From assembly GCF_014192915.1 (NCBI RefSeq), contig NZ_JACHYN010000021.1, forward strand, positions 1 to 64,000: a DNA stretch of 64,000 nucleotides, given 5' to 3'. Origin of the DNA: Azospirillum sp. OGB3 (GTDB lineage: Bacteria > Pseudomonadota > Alphaproteobacteria > Azospirillales > Azospirillaceae). How positions within the stretch are numbered: the first letter of the stretch is position 1; every line of letters begins with the position of its first letter. The notes under the pieces were generated by a model that was not told the origin of the DNA, did no database searches, and saw only the letters and a program-made list of their open reading frames with translations. A program made the position numbers and the translations under genes. This document shows, one piece after another, positions 16,352 to 24,660 of the stretch.

Positions 16352-17122
16352 TTGGCCGAAGGGACCATCAACGCCATCCGCATCGGCTGCGCCGGCTGGA
16401 GCATCCCGAAACCCTCCGCCCCGGCCTTCCCGGCGGAGGGCACGCATCTGGAGCGCTACGCCCGCGTCTTCCCGATGGTGGAGGTCAACAGCCGCTTCTA
16501 TCGCCCGCACAAGCCGGAGACCTGGGAACGCTGGGCGGCCTCGGCGCCGCCGGACTTCCGCTTCGCGGTCAAGCTGCCACGCGCCATCACGCACGAGCAG
16601 CGGCTGAAGGACTGTGCCGGCCCGCTGGACGATTACCTGCACGAGGTCGGGCATCTCGGCGACCGGCTGGGGCCGCTGCTGGTGCAGTTGCCGCCGACGC
16701 TGCGGTACGAGCCGGCGGTGGCCGGCCCCTTCTTCGCGGCCCTGCGCGAGCGCTTCGCCGGCCCCGTCGTCTGCGAGCCGCGCCACCCGAGCTGGTTCGC
16801 GGCGGAGCCGGACCGGCTGCTGGTCGACCACGCCGTCGCCCGCGCCGCCGCCGACCCGGCCCCGGTGCCCGCGGCGGCGGAGCCGGCGGGCTGGGACGGC
16901 TTCCGCTACTGGCGGCTGCACGGATCGCCGGTGATGTACCGCAGCGCCTACCCGCTGGACGTCCTGGACCGGCTGGCCCGGCGCTTCCGGGAGGAGGCGC
17001 GGGAGCGTCCGGTGTGGTGCGTCTTCGACAACACGGCCGACTTCCATGCGGTCGACGACGCGCTGACGCTGATGAGCCGTTTGGGTGCCTCCACAGGTCA
17101 GAGAGACAAGCCCGGCGCCTGA
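16352..17122 (+). CDS. DUF72 (YecE-like) protein
   Basis: 256 residues with TIM-barrel family motifs: IRIGCAGWSIP at the start, FPMVEVNSRFYRPHKPET, FRFAVKLPRAITHEQRL, LLVQLPPTLRY, VCEPRHPSWF, YWRLHGSPVMYRSAY and VWCVFDNTA. The biochemical function is unknown. The start is a TTG at 16352 preceded by GGGAGAGCAGAGG; an upstream in-frame ATG at 16274 would overlap the previous gene and adds non-conserved residues. Confidence 0.9.
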   Translation: MAEGTINAIRIGCAGWSIPKPSAPAFPAEGTHLERYARVFPMVEVNSRFYRPHKPETWERWAASAPPDFRFAVKLPRAITHEQRLKDCAGPLDDYLHEVGHLGDRLGPLLVQLPPTLRYEPAVAGPFFAALRERFAGPVVCEPRHPSWFAAEPDRLLVDHAVARAAADPAPVPAAAEPAGWDGFRYWRLHGSPVMYRSAYPLDVLDRLARRFREEARERPVWCVFDNTADFHAVDDALTLMSRLGASTGQRDKPGA

Positions 17123-17166
17123 CCGCTATCGTTGCGCGAACGCAAGCGCAGCCGGGACGGTCGGGC

Positions 17167-19809
17167 ATGGACGTCATTCTTCTGGTGCTGATCGGGGCCA
17201 TCGTCGCCCACCGGTTCAACCGCCGGCTGACGGCGCAGGAGCGCGAGATCGCCCGGCTGCGGCAAGCGCTGGAGCGGGTGCAGGGTCCGGTGACGGTCGA
17301 TGCCGCGCCGGTCGAGGCTCCCGCCGCGGACACCGCCGTCATGGCGGAGGCTCCGCCGGAGCCGCCGCCCATCCAACCACCGCCGGGACCTTCTCCAGCC
17401 CCGGCGTCCGTGTGGAGCCGGCTGGAGGACGCGCTGGCCGGGCGCTGGCTGATCTGGCTGGGCGGGGCCACGGTCGCCCTGGCAGCGGCCTTCTTCATCA
17501 AGATGTCGATCGAGCAGGGCTGGCTCGGCCCCGGCGTGCGCGTCACGCTCGGCCTGCTCTCCGCCGCGGCGCTCATGGTCGGCGGCGAATGGCTGCGGCA
17601 GCGCGGCGGAGGGGCGGAGCCGGGAGGGCGCGATCCGGTGCCGCCGGCCCTGACCGCGGCCGGGCTGTTCACCGGCTTCGCCAGCGTCTATGGCGGCTAT
17701 GTGCTCTACGACCTGTTCGCCCCGCCCGTGGCTTTCGCGCTGCTCGGCGGGCTGGCGGCCCTGGGGATGGCGCTGTCGCTGCTCCAGGGGCCATACATCG
17801 CGGCGCTGGGGCTGCTCGGCGGCTTTGCGACGCCGCTGCTGGTCTCGTCCATCGGGGGATCGGCCTGGGGGCTGTTCGCCTATCTGCTGGCCCTGTCGGG
17901 GGCCGGGATGACGGTGGTGCTGTGGCGCGGCTGGCGCTGGCTGGGGCTGGGCACGCTGGTCGGGGCGGCGGGCTGGGTGCCGGTCTGGTACGTCGGCGGC
18001 TGGAACCCCGGCGACGCCCTGCCGGTGGGGATCTATCTGCTGCTGACCGCCGGGCTGTTCCTGATGCCGGCCTTCCTGGCCGGGCCGGTGGAGCCGGTGC
18101 CGCGCACCACCCTGTTCGACATGCTGCGCTGGAAGGGCCGCCCGCGCCCCGACCGTCTGGCCGTCGCGGCGGTGGCGGTGCTGGGCCTGCTGATGGCGAT
18201 GCTCGTCACCGTGGACGGCCACCGCAGCGGGTCGCTGGTGATGCTCGCCCTGTTCGGGCTGCTCTGCGTCGCCGCGGGGCGGCGGATCGAGCGGATCGCC
18301 GGCATCGCCTGGATCGGCGCGCTGGCGGTGCTGCTCGCCTTCGCCGGTTGGACGGTGCCGCGCTGGCCCCTGCCGCCGCCCGCCGTCACCGCCGACGGGC
18401 ATCCCATCGTGCCGCCGCCGGGCGCGGGACTGCCGTTCCAGTCCGGGCGGTTCCTGTGGGCGGTGGGCGGCTTCGCCCTGCTGTACGGGATGTGCGGTTT
18501 CATCGCCCTGTGGCGGTCGACGCGGGCGGCGCTGTGGTCGTCTCTGGCGGCCTGGATGCCGGTGGTGCTTCTGGCGCTCGCCTACTGGCGGCTGGACCCG
18601 CCGCAGGCCGACACGCTGTGGCCGGTGGCCAGCCTCGCGCTGGCGGCGCTGCTGGTTGCCGGCACCGGCCCGCTGGCCCGCCACCGCCACCAGCCGGGCG
18701 TCGGTCTCGGGCTGGCCGCCTTCGCCGCCGGGGCCGTCGGGGCGCTCAGCCTCGGCGCGGTCATGATGCTGCGCGAGGCGTGGCTGACCGTGGCGCTGGC
18801 CGCCCAGGTGCCGGTGCTGGCGTGGCTGGAGCGGCGCATGGGACTGCGCTCGCTGCGCGCGGTGATCCTGCTGGTGGCGGGCGCCGTCCTGGTCCGGCTG
18901 GCGCTGAATCCGTCCGTTCTGGAGTATGGGGAGGACGGGCTCGGCTGGGTTTTCTACGGCTACGGCCTGCCGGCGGCGGGCTTCTTCCTGGCCGCCCACT
19001 GGCTGCGCTCCTCCCCGGACGGCCGGGGTGACGACGGGGTGGTGGCGCTGCTGGAGGCCGGCGGGCTGGCCTTCGTCACGCTGCTGCTGTCGCTCGGCAT
19101 CCAGGCGCTGACCCGCGGCTCGCTGGAGGAGCCGCCCGACACGCTGCGCGAGGTGGCGCTGCACACGCTGGTCTGGCTGGCTTTGGCCCTGCTGCTGGCG
19201 ACGGGGCGGCGCTGGCGGGCGCGGCCGGTGGCGGTGTGGGGGCGGCGCATCCTGGCCGGGCTGGCGGCGCTCCAGGCGGCGGCGCTGCATCTTGTTGCCC
19301 TGAACCCGCTGTGGAGCGACGAGGCGGTGGGTGCATGGCCGGTGGTGAACACGCTGCTGCTCGCCTATGGGCTTCCGGCCCTGCTCGGGCTGCTGTTCCT
19401 GTGGGTGGAGCCGCTGCCGGCCCGCCTGCGCCCGTGGATCGCGCTGCTGCCGCTGGTGCTGCTCGGCACCAATCTGGCGCTGGAGATCCGACACGCTTTC
19501 CAGGGGCCGGTTCTCTCCGGGCCGGAGCTGCCGGATGCCGAATGGTACGGCTATTCCGCCGGCTTCCTGGTTGCGGCGGTGCTGATGCTGGTGGCCGCCT
19601 TGCGGTACCGGCTGGGCTGGTTGCGCCACGCCGCGATGGCGCTGATCCTGGCGGTGGTTGCCAAGGTCTTCCTCAGCGACATGGCCGAGCTGGGCGGGCT
19701 GTACCGCGTCGCCTCCTTCCTCGGGCTGGGGCTGAGCCTGATCGGCGTCGGCTACCTCTACCGGCGGCTTCAGGGCGCCGCACCGCAGGGAGGGCAAACA
19801 GTCGCCTGA
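17167..19809 (+). CDS. Large DUF2339 multi-pass membrane protein
   Basis: 880 residues. An N-terminal membrane anchor (MDVILLVLIGAIVAHRF) leads into a coiled-coil segment (AQEREIARLRQALERV) and a proline-rich linker (about 55-85). DUF2339 then begins with the diagnostic WSRLEDALAGRWLIWLGG and contains about 20 or more transmembrane helices to the C-terminus. No enzymatic motif is evident, and the function is unknown; genome-context studies link some members to envelope functions. It stands alone after the DUF72 gene. Confidence 0.93.
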   Translation: MDVILLVLIGAIVAHRFNRRLTAQEREIARLRQALERVQGPVTVDAAPVEAPAADTAVMAEAPPEPPPIQPPPGPSPAPASVWSRLEDALAGRWLIWLGGATVALAAAFFIKMSIEQGWLGPGVRVTLGLLSAAALMVGGEWLRQRGGGAEPGGRDPVPPALTAAGLFTGFASVYGGYVLYDLFAPPVAFALLGGLAALGMALSLLQGPYIAALGLLGGFATPLLVSSIGGSAWGLFAYLLALSGAGMTVVLWRGWRWLGLGTLVGAAGWVPVWYVGGWNPGDALPVGIYLLLTAGLFLMPAFLAGPVEPVPRTTLFDMLRWKGRPRPDRLAVAAVAVLGLLMAMLVTVDGHRSGSLVMLALFGLLCVAAGRRIERIAGIAWIGALAVLLAFAGWTVPRWPLPPPAVTADGHPIVPPPGAGLPFQSGRFLWAVGGFALLYGMCGFIALWRSTRAALWSSLAAWMPVVLLALAYWRLDPPQADTLWPVASLALAALLVAGTGPLARHRHQPGVGLGLAAFAAGAVGALSLGAVMMLREAWLTVALAAQVPVLAWLERRMGLRSLRAVILLVAGAVLVRLALNPSVLEYGEDGLGWVFYGYGLPAAGFFLAAHWLRSSPDGRGDDGVVALLEAGGLAFVTLLLSLGIQALTRGSLEEPPDTLREVALHTLVWLALALLLATGRRWRARPVAVWGRRILAGLAALQAAALHLVALNPLWSDEAVGAWPVVNTLLLAYGLPALLGLLFLWVEPLPARLRPWIALLPLVLLGTNLALEIRHAFQGPVLSGPELPDAEWYGYSAGFLVAAVLMLVAALRYRLGWLRHAAMALILAVVAKVFLSDMAELGGLYRVASFLGLGLSLIGVGYLYRRLQGAAPQGGQTVA

Positions 19810-19890
19810 GCGAACGGTCGGGTTGACAGCCGCCCCCACTCGCGCTCCGATGGTGGCAACGAAGCAGAAAAGCCAGGGAGGCCCGCAGCC

Positions 19891-21198
19891 ATGACCAGTT
19901 CCATCGCCCATCCCATCCTGCCGAACGGCGACAGCGGCTTCACGGTGGAGGCCGCGTCGATGAAGTTCGGCCGCGGCATGCTGGCGGAGGCGGGGACCGA
20001 CGCCAAGGCCATGGGGATGCGCCGGGTGGCCCTGTTCACCGACCCCCATGTGGCCGAAATCGCGCCCTTCGCGGCGGCACTGGACTCGCTGAAGGGGGCC
20101 GGTCTGGACGTCGCCGTCTACGACCGCTGCGCGGTGGAGCCGACCAGCGCGTCCTTCCTGGAGGCGGCGGACTTCGCCCGCGACGGCCGGTTCGACGGCT
20201 ACGTCTCGGTCGGCGGCGGGTCGGTGATCGACACGGCCAAGGCGGCCAACCTCTACGCCACCCACCCGGCGGACTTCCTCGCCTACGTCAACAAGCCGCT
20301 GGGCGAGGGGCGGCCGGTGCCCGGCCCGGTGAAGCCGCACATCGCCTGCCCGACGACCTGCGGCACCGGCAGCGAGACGACCGGCGTCGCCATCTTCGAC
20401 CATGTGGAGATGCGGGTGAAGACGGGCATCTCCTCCCGCTATCTGCGGCCGAATCTGGCGCTGGTCGATCCGGCGACCATCGACAGCCTGCCGCCGGGCG
20501 TCATCGCCTCCACCGGTTTCGACGTGCTGACCCACGCCATCGAGAGCCACACCGCGCGCTCCTACCGCTCCCGCCCGAAGCCCGACGCGGCCAACCCGCG
20601 CCCGCCGTACCAGGGCGCCAACCCCTGGTCGGATATCGGCAGCCTCCAGGCGATCCGGCTCGGCGGGCAGTATCTGGAGCGCGCCGTCAACGACCCGGCG
20701 GACGAGGAGGCGCGCGACGCCCTGATGTTCGCGGCGACTCTGGCCGGTCTGGCCTTCGGCAACGCGGGGGTGCACATCCCGCACGCCATGTCCTATTCCG
20801 TCGCCGGGATGAACCACAGTTTCACGGCGCGCGGCTACGAGAAGGCGAACCCGATGGTGCCGCACGGCATCTCGGTGGTGCTGAACGCGCCGGCCGCCTT
20901 CCGCTTCACCGGCTCTGCCGAGCCCGAGCGCCACCTGCGCGCCGCCGAGGCGCTGGGGGCGGAGGTGCGCGACGTGTCGCCGGCGGACGGCGGCGCCGTT
21001 CTGGCCGCCCGGCTGATCGCCATGATGCGCGCCACCCATCTGCCCAACGGCCTGTCGGCGCTGGGCTACGGCGTGGCGGACATCCCGGATCTGGTGCGCG
21101 GCGCGATGGCCCAGCAACGGCTGCTGACCATCGCCCCCCGCCCGGTGACGGAGGAGGACCTGCGCGGGCTCTATGCCGACGCCATGACCTATTGGTAA
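19891..21198 (+). CDS. Hydroxyacid-oxoacid transhydrogenase (ADHFE1-like iron-dependent dehydrogenase)
   Basis: 435 residues, iron-containing alcohol dehydrogenase family. It shares features with mitochondrial HOT (ADHFE1): the GGGSVIDTAKAAN nucleotide motif, AYVNKPLGEGRPVPG, PTTCGTGSETTGVAIFD, GANPWSDI, and the metal ligand segments HAIESH, IPHAMSY and VPHGISVVL. HOT couples oxidation of 4-hydroxybutyrate to reduction of 2-oxoglutarate, giving 2-hydroxyglutarate. GGGAGG precedes the ATG by 9 nt. A generic alcohol dehydrogenase role is possible, but the HOT-specific insert around 200-230 argues for HOT. Confidence 0.88.
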   Translation: MTSSIAHPILPNGDSGFTVEAASMKFGRGMLAEAGTDAKAMGMRRVALFTDPHVAEIAPFAAALDSLKGAGLDVAVYDRCAVEPTSASFLEAADFARDGRFDGYVSVGGGSVIDTAKAANLYATHPADFLAYVNKPLGEGRPVPGPVKPHIACPTTCGTGSETTGVAIFDHVEMRVKTGISSRYLRPNLALVDPATIDSLPPGVIASTGFDVLTHAIESHTARSYRSRPKPDAANPRPPYQGANPWSDIGSLQAIRLGGQYLERAVNDPADEEARDALMFAATLAGLAFGNAGVHIPHAMSYSVAGMNHSFTARGYEKANPMVPHGISVVLNAPAAFRFTGSAEPERHLRAAEALGAEVRDVSPADGGAVLAARLIAMMRATHLPNGLSALGYGVADIPDLVRGAMAQQRLLTIAPRPVTEEDLRGLYADAMTYW

Positions 21199-21221
21199 GG
21201 ATCTATTTGGTGAGCGCACCG

Positions 21222-21257
21222 GCGGGTGGCCTCATCCCGCGGGACGAGGCCACCCGC
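21222..21257. terminator. Bidirectional hairpin in a convergent gap
   Basis: A 12-bp perfect stem (GCGGGTGGCCTC with GAGGCCACCCGC) encloses a 10-base palindrome TCCCGCGGGA. It lies between the convergent transhydrogenase and tail-collar genes. There is no strong T run on either side, so terminator function is probable rather than certain. Confidence 0.6.
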
Positions 21258-21264
21258 AACGGTG

Positions 21265-22032
21265 TTACGGACGGTTCGGGTACAGGCCCTGGGTCGCGAT
21301 GCAGACGGTCTGGCCGATCGCCGGGGACTGGGTGGAGACCTTCTGGGTGGCGCCGGCCGACGCGGGGGCTATCGCCACGGTGCCGCCGGTGATGCCGGTG
21401 TTGGGAACCGTGATGCTGCCGTTGGCCGTGCCGGCTACCTTGGCGCCGGTGCCCGGACCGCTGGTGTTGTACGGCCCGGTCAGCGAGATGCCCAGGCCGC
21501 CGTCGTTGACCGAGGCGTCGCCGAGATAGACGGTGCCCGAAGCCGGGGCCGACACCGGGGTGCCGCCGTTGGTGATGGGAACGCTGACGGTGCCGGTGAA
21601 GGGAACGGTGGTCGAGCCGCCCGAACCGCCGCCCGTGCCGGTGAAGGTGGCGGTGTGGGTGTGCGGCTGCAGCGGGACCTGCGCCGCCGACAGCAGAAGC
21701 TCCTGCTGGCCGACCTTGGCGCCGATGGCGACGTTTGCCAAGCCGGGACCGGTGCCGGTGCCGATCGGGGCGCGACCGCGCAGGTCGGGAACGGCGAAGA
21801 GGTCGTTGTTGTTGCCGCCGTAGCGGTAGCCGATCAGAGCGAACAGCGCCTGGTTTTCGCGGACCGTCAGCGTCCGGCCGTCGGCCACCACATAGCCCTG
21901 CGGGCACCAATCGAACGAGTAGGTGCAGATCGTGCCGATGTAGGGCTCGACGTTGCAGGCGGCGGCGGGGGTGCTGAACAGGGCAAGGCCGCTGGTCATC
22001 GCAAAGGCAGCGGAAAGGAGAGTCTTGCGCAT
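21265..22032 (-). CDS. Exported tail-collar-domain protein, copy 1
   Basis: 255 residues. A Sec signal peptide (MRKTLLSAAFAMTSGLALFSTPAAA) is followed by a phage Tail Collar domain (about 28-100: WCPQGYVVADGRTL, ALIGYRYGGN, PDLRGRAPIG). A Gly/Ser/Thr-rich region with HTHTATFTGTGGGSGGST comes next, and a C-terminal cysteine (TVCIA). Cysteines after the signal (ACNVE, TICTY, DWCPQ) suggest disulfides. Tail-collar domains occur in phage fibres and in bacterial microcystin-dependent-type surface proteins; there is no prophage here. GAGGA precedes the ATG. It is the downstream member of a tandem pair. Confidence 0.88.
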   Translation of the reverse strand: MRKTLLSAAFAMTSGLALFSTPAAACNVEPYIGTICTYSFDWCPQGYVVADGRTLTVRENQALFALIGYRYGGNNNDLFAVPDLRGRAPIGTGTGPGLANVAIGAKVGQQELLLSAAQVPLQPHTHTATFTGTGGGSGGSTTVPFTGTVSVPITNGGTPVSAPASGTVYLGDASVNDGGLGISLTGPYNTSGPGTGAKVAGTANGSITVPNTGITGGTVAIAPASAGATQKVSTQSPAIGQTVCIATQGLYPNRP

Positions 22033-22080
22033 GGTGTGTCCTCGGCGTTGAGAAGGGAGGGCGTTGGTGGCTGCGACCCG

Positions 22081-22848
22081 TTACGGACGGTTCGGGTAGA
22101 GGCCGTTGGCTACGATGCAGACGGTCTGGCCGATCGCCGGGGACTGGGTGGAGACCTTCTGGGTGGCGCCGGCCGATGCGGGGGCCACCGCCACGGTGCC
22201 GCCGGTGATGCCGGTGTTGGGAACCGTGATGCTGCCGCTGGCCGTGCCGGCGACGTTGGCGCCGGTGCCCGGACCGCTGGTGTTGTACGGCCCGGTCAGC
22301 GAGATGCCCAGGCCGCCGTCGTTGACCGAGGCGTCGCCGAGATAGACGGTGCCCGAGGCCGGGGCCGACACCGGGGTGCCGCCGTTGGTGATGGGAACGC
22401 TGACGGTGCCGGTGAAGGGAACGGTGGTCGAGCCGCCGGACCCGCCGCCCGTGCCGGTGAAGGTGGCGGCGTGCGTGTGCGGTTGCAGCGGAACCTGCGC
22501 CGCCGACAGCAGAAGCTCCTGCTGGCCGACCTTGGCGCCGATGGCGATGTTCGTCAGGCCGGGGCCGGTCCCGGTGCCGATGGCGGCGCGGCCGCGCAGG
22601 TCGGGGATGCCGAAGATGTCCGCGTTGTTGCCGCCGTAGCGGTAGCCCACCAGCGAGAACAGCGCCTGATATTCACGGACAGCCAGCGTCCGGCCATCGG
22701 CCGGAATGTAATTGCGGGGACACCAGTCGAACGCGAAGGTGCAGACGGTGCCGATGTACGCCTCGTCGTTGCAGGCGGCCGCGGGTGTGCTGAACAGAGC
22801 CATCCCGCTTGCCATCGCAAGCGCGGCGGTGAAAAGAGCCTTGCGCAT
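22081..22848 (-). CDS. Exported tail-collar-domain protein, copy 2
   Basis: 255 residues, a paralogue of the neighbouring gene. The N-terminal third (signal MRKALFTAALAMASGMALFST, then NYIPADGRTL) has diverged. The last two thirds are almost identical to copy 1, including GQQELLLSAAQVPLQPHTH, TVYLGDASVNDGGLGI and QSPAIGQTVC. AAGGA precedes the ATG at 22848; an in-frame extension to 22905 adds a polar N-terminus that would spoil the signal peptide. The two genes are 48 nt apart and probably co-transcribed from the AT-rich region upstream. Confidence 0.88.
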   Translation of the reverse strand: MRKALFTAALAMASGMALFSTPAAACNDEAYIGTVCTFAFDWCPRNYIPADGRTLAVREYQALFSLVGYRYGGNNADIFGIPDLRGRAAIGTGTGPGLTNIAIGAKVGQQELLLSAAQVPLQPHTHAATFTGTGGGSGGSTTVPFTGTVSVPITNGGTPVSAPASGTVYLGDASVNDGGLGISLTGPYNTSGPGTGANVAGTASGSITVPNTGITGGTVAVAPASAGATQKVSTQSPAIGQTVCIVANGLYPNRP

Positions 22849-23182
22849 GATGTGTCCTTCGCGTTGGGATTGTTTTTTGAACTTTGACGCCTGGTTGTCA
22901 CACAAGTGAATGATTTTCCTTTTTCACGAAGTTATTATCCCATATCCCTCTTAGGTGGTTAAACGTTATTTTTATACAAATTTATTCACAATTGGGCCCT
23001 TTCTGTAATCGACACGCAAAGCGTGTGGCGCCGACGGTGAACCGGCCTGCCGGCCGCGACGGCGGACCCCTGGGCACCCCCTCCGCGCGGTTCGGGCGGC
23101 CGGAACACGATCGGACGGGGCACGTTGTTTCGGAAGGGCCATCGGGATGGAGGCTCGGGGGCGGAGGCATGGCGCCAACATC
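22849..23182. other. AT-rich divergent promoter region
   Basis: This gap separates the tail-collar pair (minus) from a glycosyltransferase (plus). 22880-23000 is markedly AT-rich. On the minus strand a TTAACC box, 17 nt and GATAAT (near 22933-22963) form a plausible promoter for the collar genes. No protein gene is seen. Confidence 0.5.
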
Positions 23183-24259
23183 ATGAAAATCATCATCTTC
23201 GGACAATCCATCAGCTCCTCCTGGGGCAACGGCCACGCCACCCTGTGGCGGGGGCTGGTCAAGGCCCTGGGGCGGCGGGGCAACCGCATCGTCTTCCTGG
23301 AGCGCGACACGCCCGAACGGGCGGAGCACCGCGACCTGTGGGACATCCCCGGCGGGGAGCTTCTGCTCTATGACCGCTGGGAGGATGTGGCGGCGGCGGC
23401 GCAGCGTCACGCCGACGAGGCGGACGTCGCGATGGTGACCTCCGGTTGTGCGGACGGTGCGGCCGCCTCCCGTCTCGTGCTGGGGTCTAAGGCGCGGCGC
23501 ACGGTCTATTACGACCTCGACACGCACATCACCCTGTCCCGCTCCGAAACGGGGGAGCGGCCGCGCTATCTGCCGCCGGAGGGGCTGGGCGGATTCGACA
23601 CCGTGCTGAGCAGCACCGGCGGGCAGGCGCTGGAGGCGCTGAAGACGCAATTGGGCGCGCGGTTCGTCGCACCGCTCTACGCCTGGGTCGACCCGGACCT
23701 GCACCGTCCCGCCGAACCGGTGCGGCGCTATCTCGGCGACCTCTGCCACCTCGGCGCCTGGGTCGAAGACCGAAGGGCGGCGCTGGAGACGCTGTTCATC
23801 GAGCCGGCCCGGCGGCTGGGGCGGCGTCGCTTCGTCCTGGCCGGAAGCGGCTATCCGGACGACGCGTCCTGGGGCACCAACATCCAGCGTGTCCAGCATC
23901 TACCCCCGGCGGAGCATGCGGCCTTCTTCTGCTCCTCCACCCTGACACTGAACGTGACGCGCCAACCCCTGAAGGCGATGGGCTGGTGCCCGTCCATCCG
24001 ACTGTTCGAGGCGGCGGCCTGCGGCGTTCCGGTGATCACCGACGAGTGGGAGGGCATCGGCGCTTTCTTCGAGCCAGGGCGCGACATCCTGGTCGCGCGC
24101 GAAACCGACGACGTGACCACGGCGCTGATGCTGCCGCGTGGCCATCTCGCCACCCTGGCCCAGCGTGCGCGTGAGCGCGTCCTGGAGGAACACACGGCGG
24201 AACGGCGGGTGCGGGAGTTGCGCTCGATCCTCGACATCAAGGGGGGCGGCGATGATTGA
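23183..24259 (+). CDS. CgeB-like glycosyltransferase (GT-B fold)
   Basis: 358 residues. It starts MKIIIFGQSISSSWGNGHAT, with a GT-B N-terminal domain and, in the C-terminal half, ANIQ-type segments: LNVTRQPLKAMGWCPSIRLFEAAACGVPVITD, EWEGIGAFF and DILVARETDDV. The latter is the nucleotide-sugar binding region of glycosyltransferase family 1/4 and CgeB-type proteins. The sugar donor and acceptor cannot be told. It is transcribed divergently from the exported collar proteins and followed about 400 nt later by another glycosyltransferase. The start at 23183 fits the family; an upstream ATG at 23147 is in frame but not conserved. Confidence 0.85.
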   Translation: MKIIIFGQSISSSWGNGHATLWRGLVKALGRRGNRIVFLERDTPERAEHRDLWDIPGGELLLYDRWEDVAAAAQRHADEADVAMVTSGCADGAAASRLVLGSKARRTVYYDLDTHITLSRSETGERPRYLPPEGLGGFDTVLSSTGGQALEALKTQLGARFVAPLYAWVDPDLHRPAEPVRRYLGDLCHLGAWVEDRRAALETLFIEPARRLGRRRFVLAGSGYPDDASWGTNIQRVQHLPPAEHAAFFCSSTLTLNVTRQPLKAMGWCPSIRLFEAAACGVPVITDEWEGIGAFFEPGRDILVARETDDVTTALMLPRGHLATLAQRARERVLEEHTAERRVRELRSILDIKGGGDD

Positions 24260-24660
24260 TCTGACGTTCCCCGGTTGCCCGGCTCGCCCCTGTTGGAAGT
24301 AAGCCGCCCTGGGCGCGCTGGCCGTCCGGTCGGGTTCCCGGTTCCGAGGTCGGCAATCCGGTGCAGGACGGCTATCCCTTCCGCGAGTCGGTCCACTTCC
24401 AATACCCCGGTTACCGGGAGCCCGTTTTCGTAGAAAACAAAGAGGGGTCCATGGCGACAGGACTGTCCCGATTCCGGTTTTTCTCCGTGCCGTCAAGAGC
24501 TCGGGGAGAAAGAAGAGCGTGCGTCAGACAATAATTTCCAATGAATAACACCACAGGGACATGGGATGAATGAAGCGGTGATGCGTAGGAAGAGACCGGC
24601 AGGAGAACGTCACCCGAGCGTCGGCGTCCCTTCGGGCCTTCGTGTTCCGGAGGTGGCGCG
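24260..24660. other. Spacer between two glycosyltransferase genes, possible gene remnants
   Basis: An ATG at 24252 overlapping the upstream gene's end opens a 16-codon frame (MIDLTFPGCPARPCWK) that stops at a TAA. A second frame is open from about 24265 to 24534 (includes NPVQDGYPFRES, FQYPGYREPVF) but has no good start before 24451. This may be the wreck of a third gene in the cluster, but no family is recognised. The last part contains the GGAGG site of the next gene. Confidence 0.4.

Larger units (their letters stand above)
21265..22848 (-). repeat. Tandem gene duplication with 816-bp period
   Basis: The two tail-collar genes align with an exact offset of 816 bp. The 3' part (about 21280-21720 against 22096-22536) is nearly identical, whereas the 5' part is clearly diverged. 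That uneven pattern points to gene conversion of the 3' part or to selection on the 5' part. Confidence 0.85.

Noticed and set aside
17098..21219. A 1,373-codon open frame on the minus strand across the DUF2339 and transhydrogenase genes
   Set aside because: The translation is Arg/Gln/His-rich low-complexity sequence; the plus-strand genes have clear families.
21265..22848. Tail-collar genes considered as prophage remnants
   Set aside because: Both have Sec signal peptides, no integrase, capsid or tail gene is near, and the surrounding genes are chromosomal.
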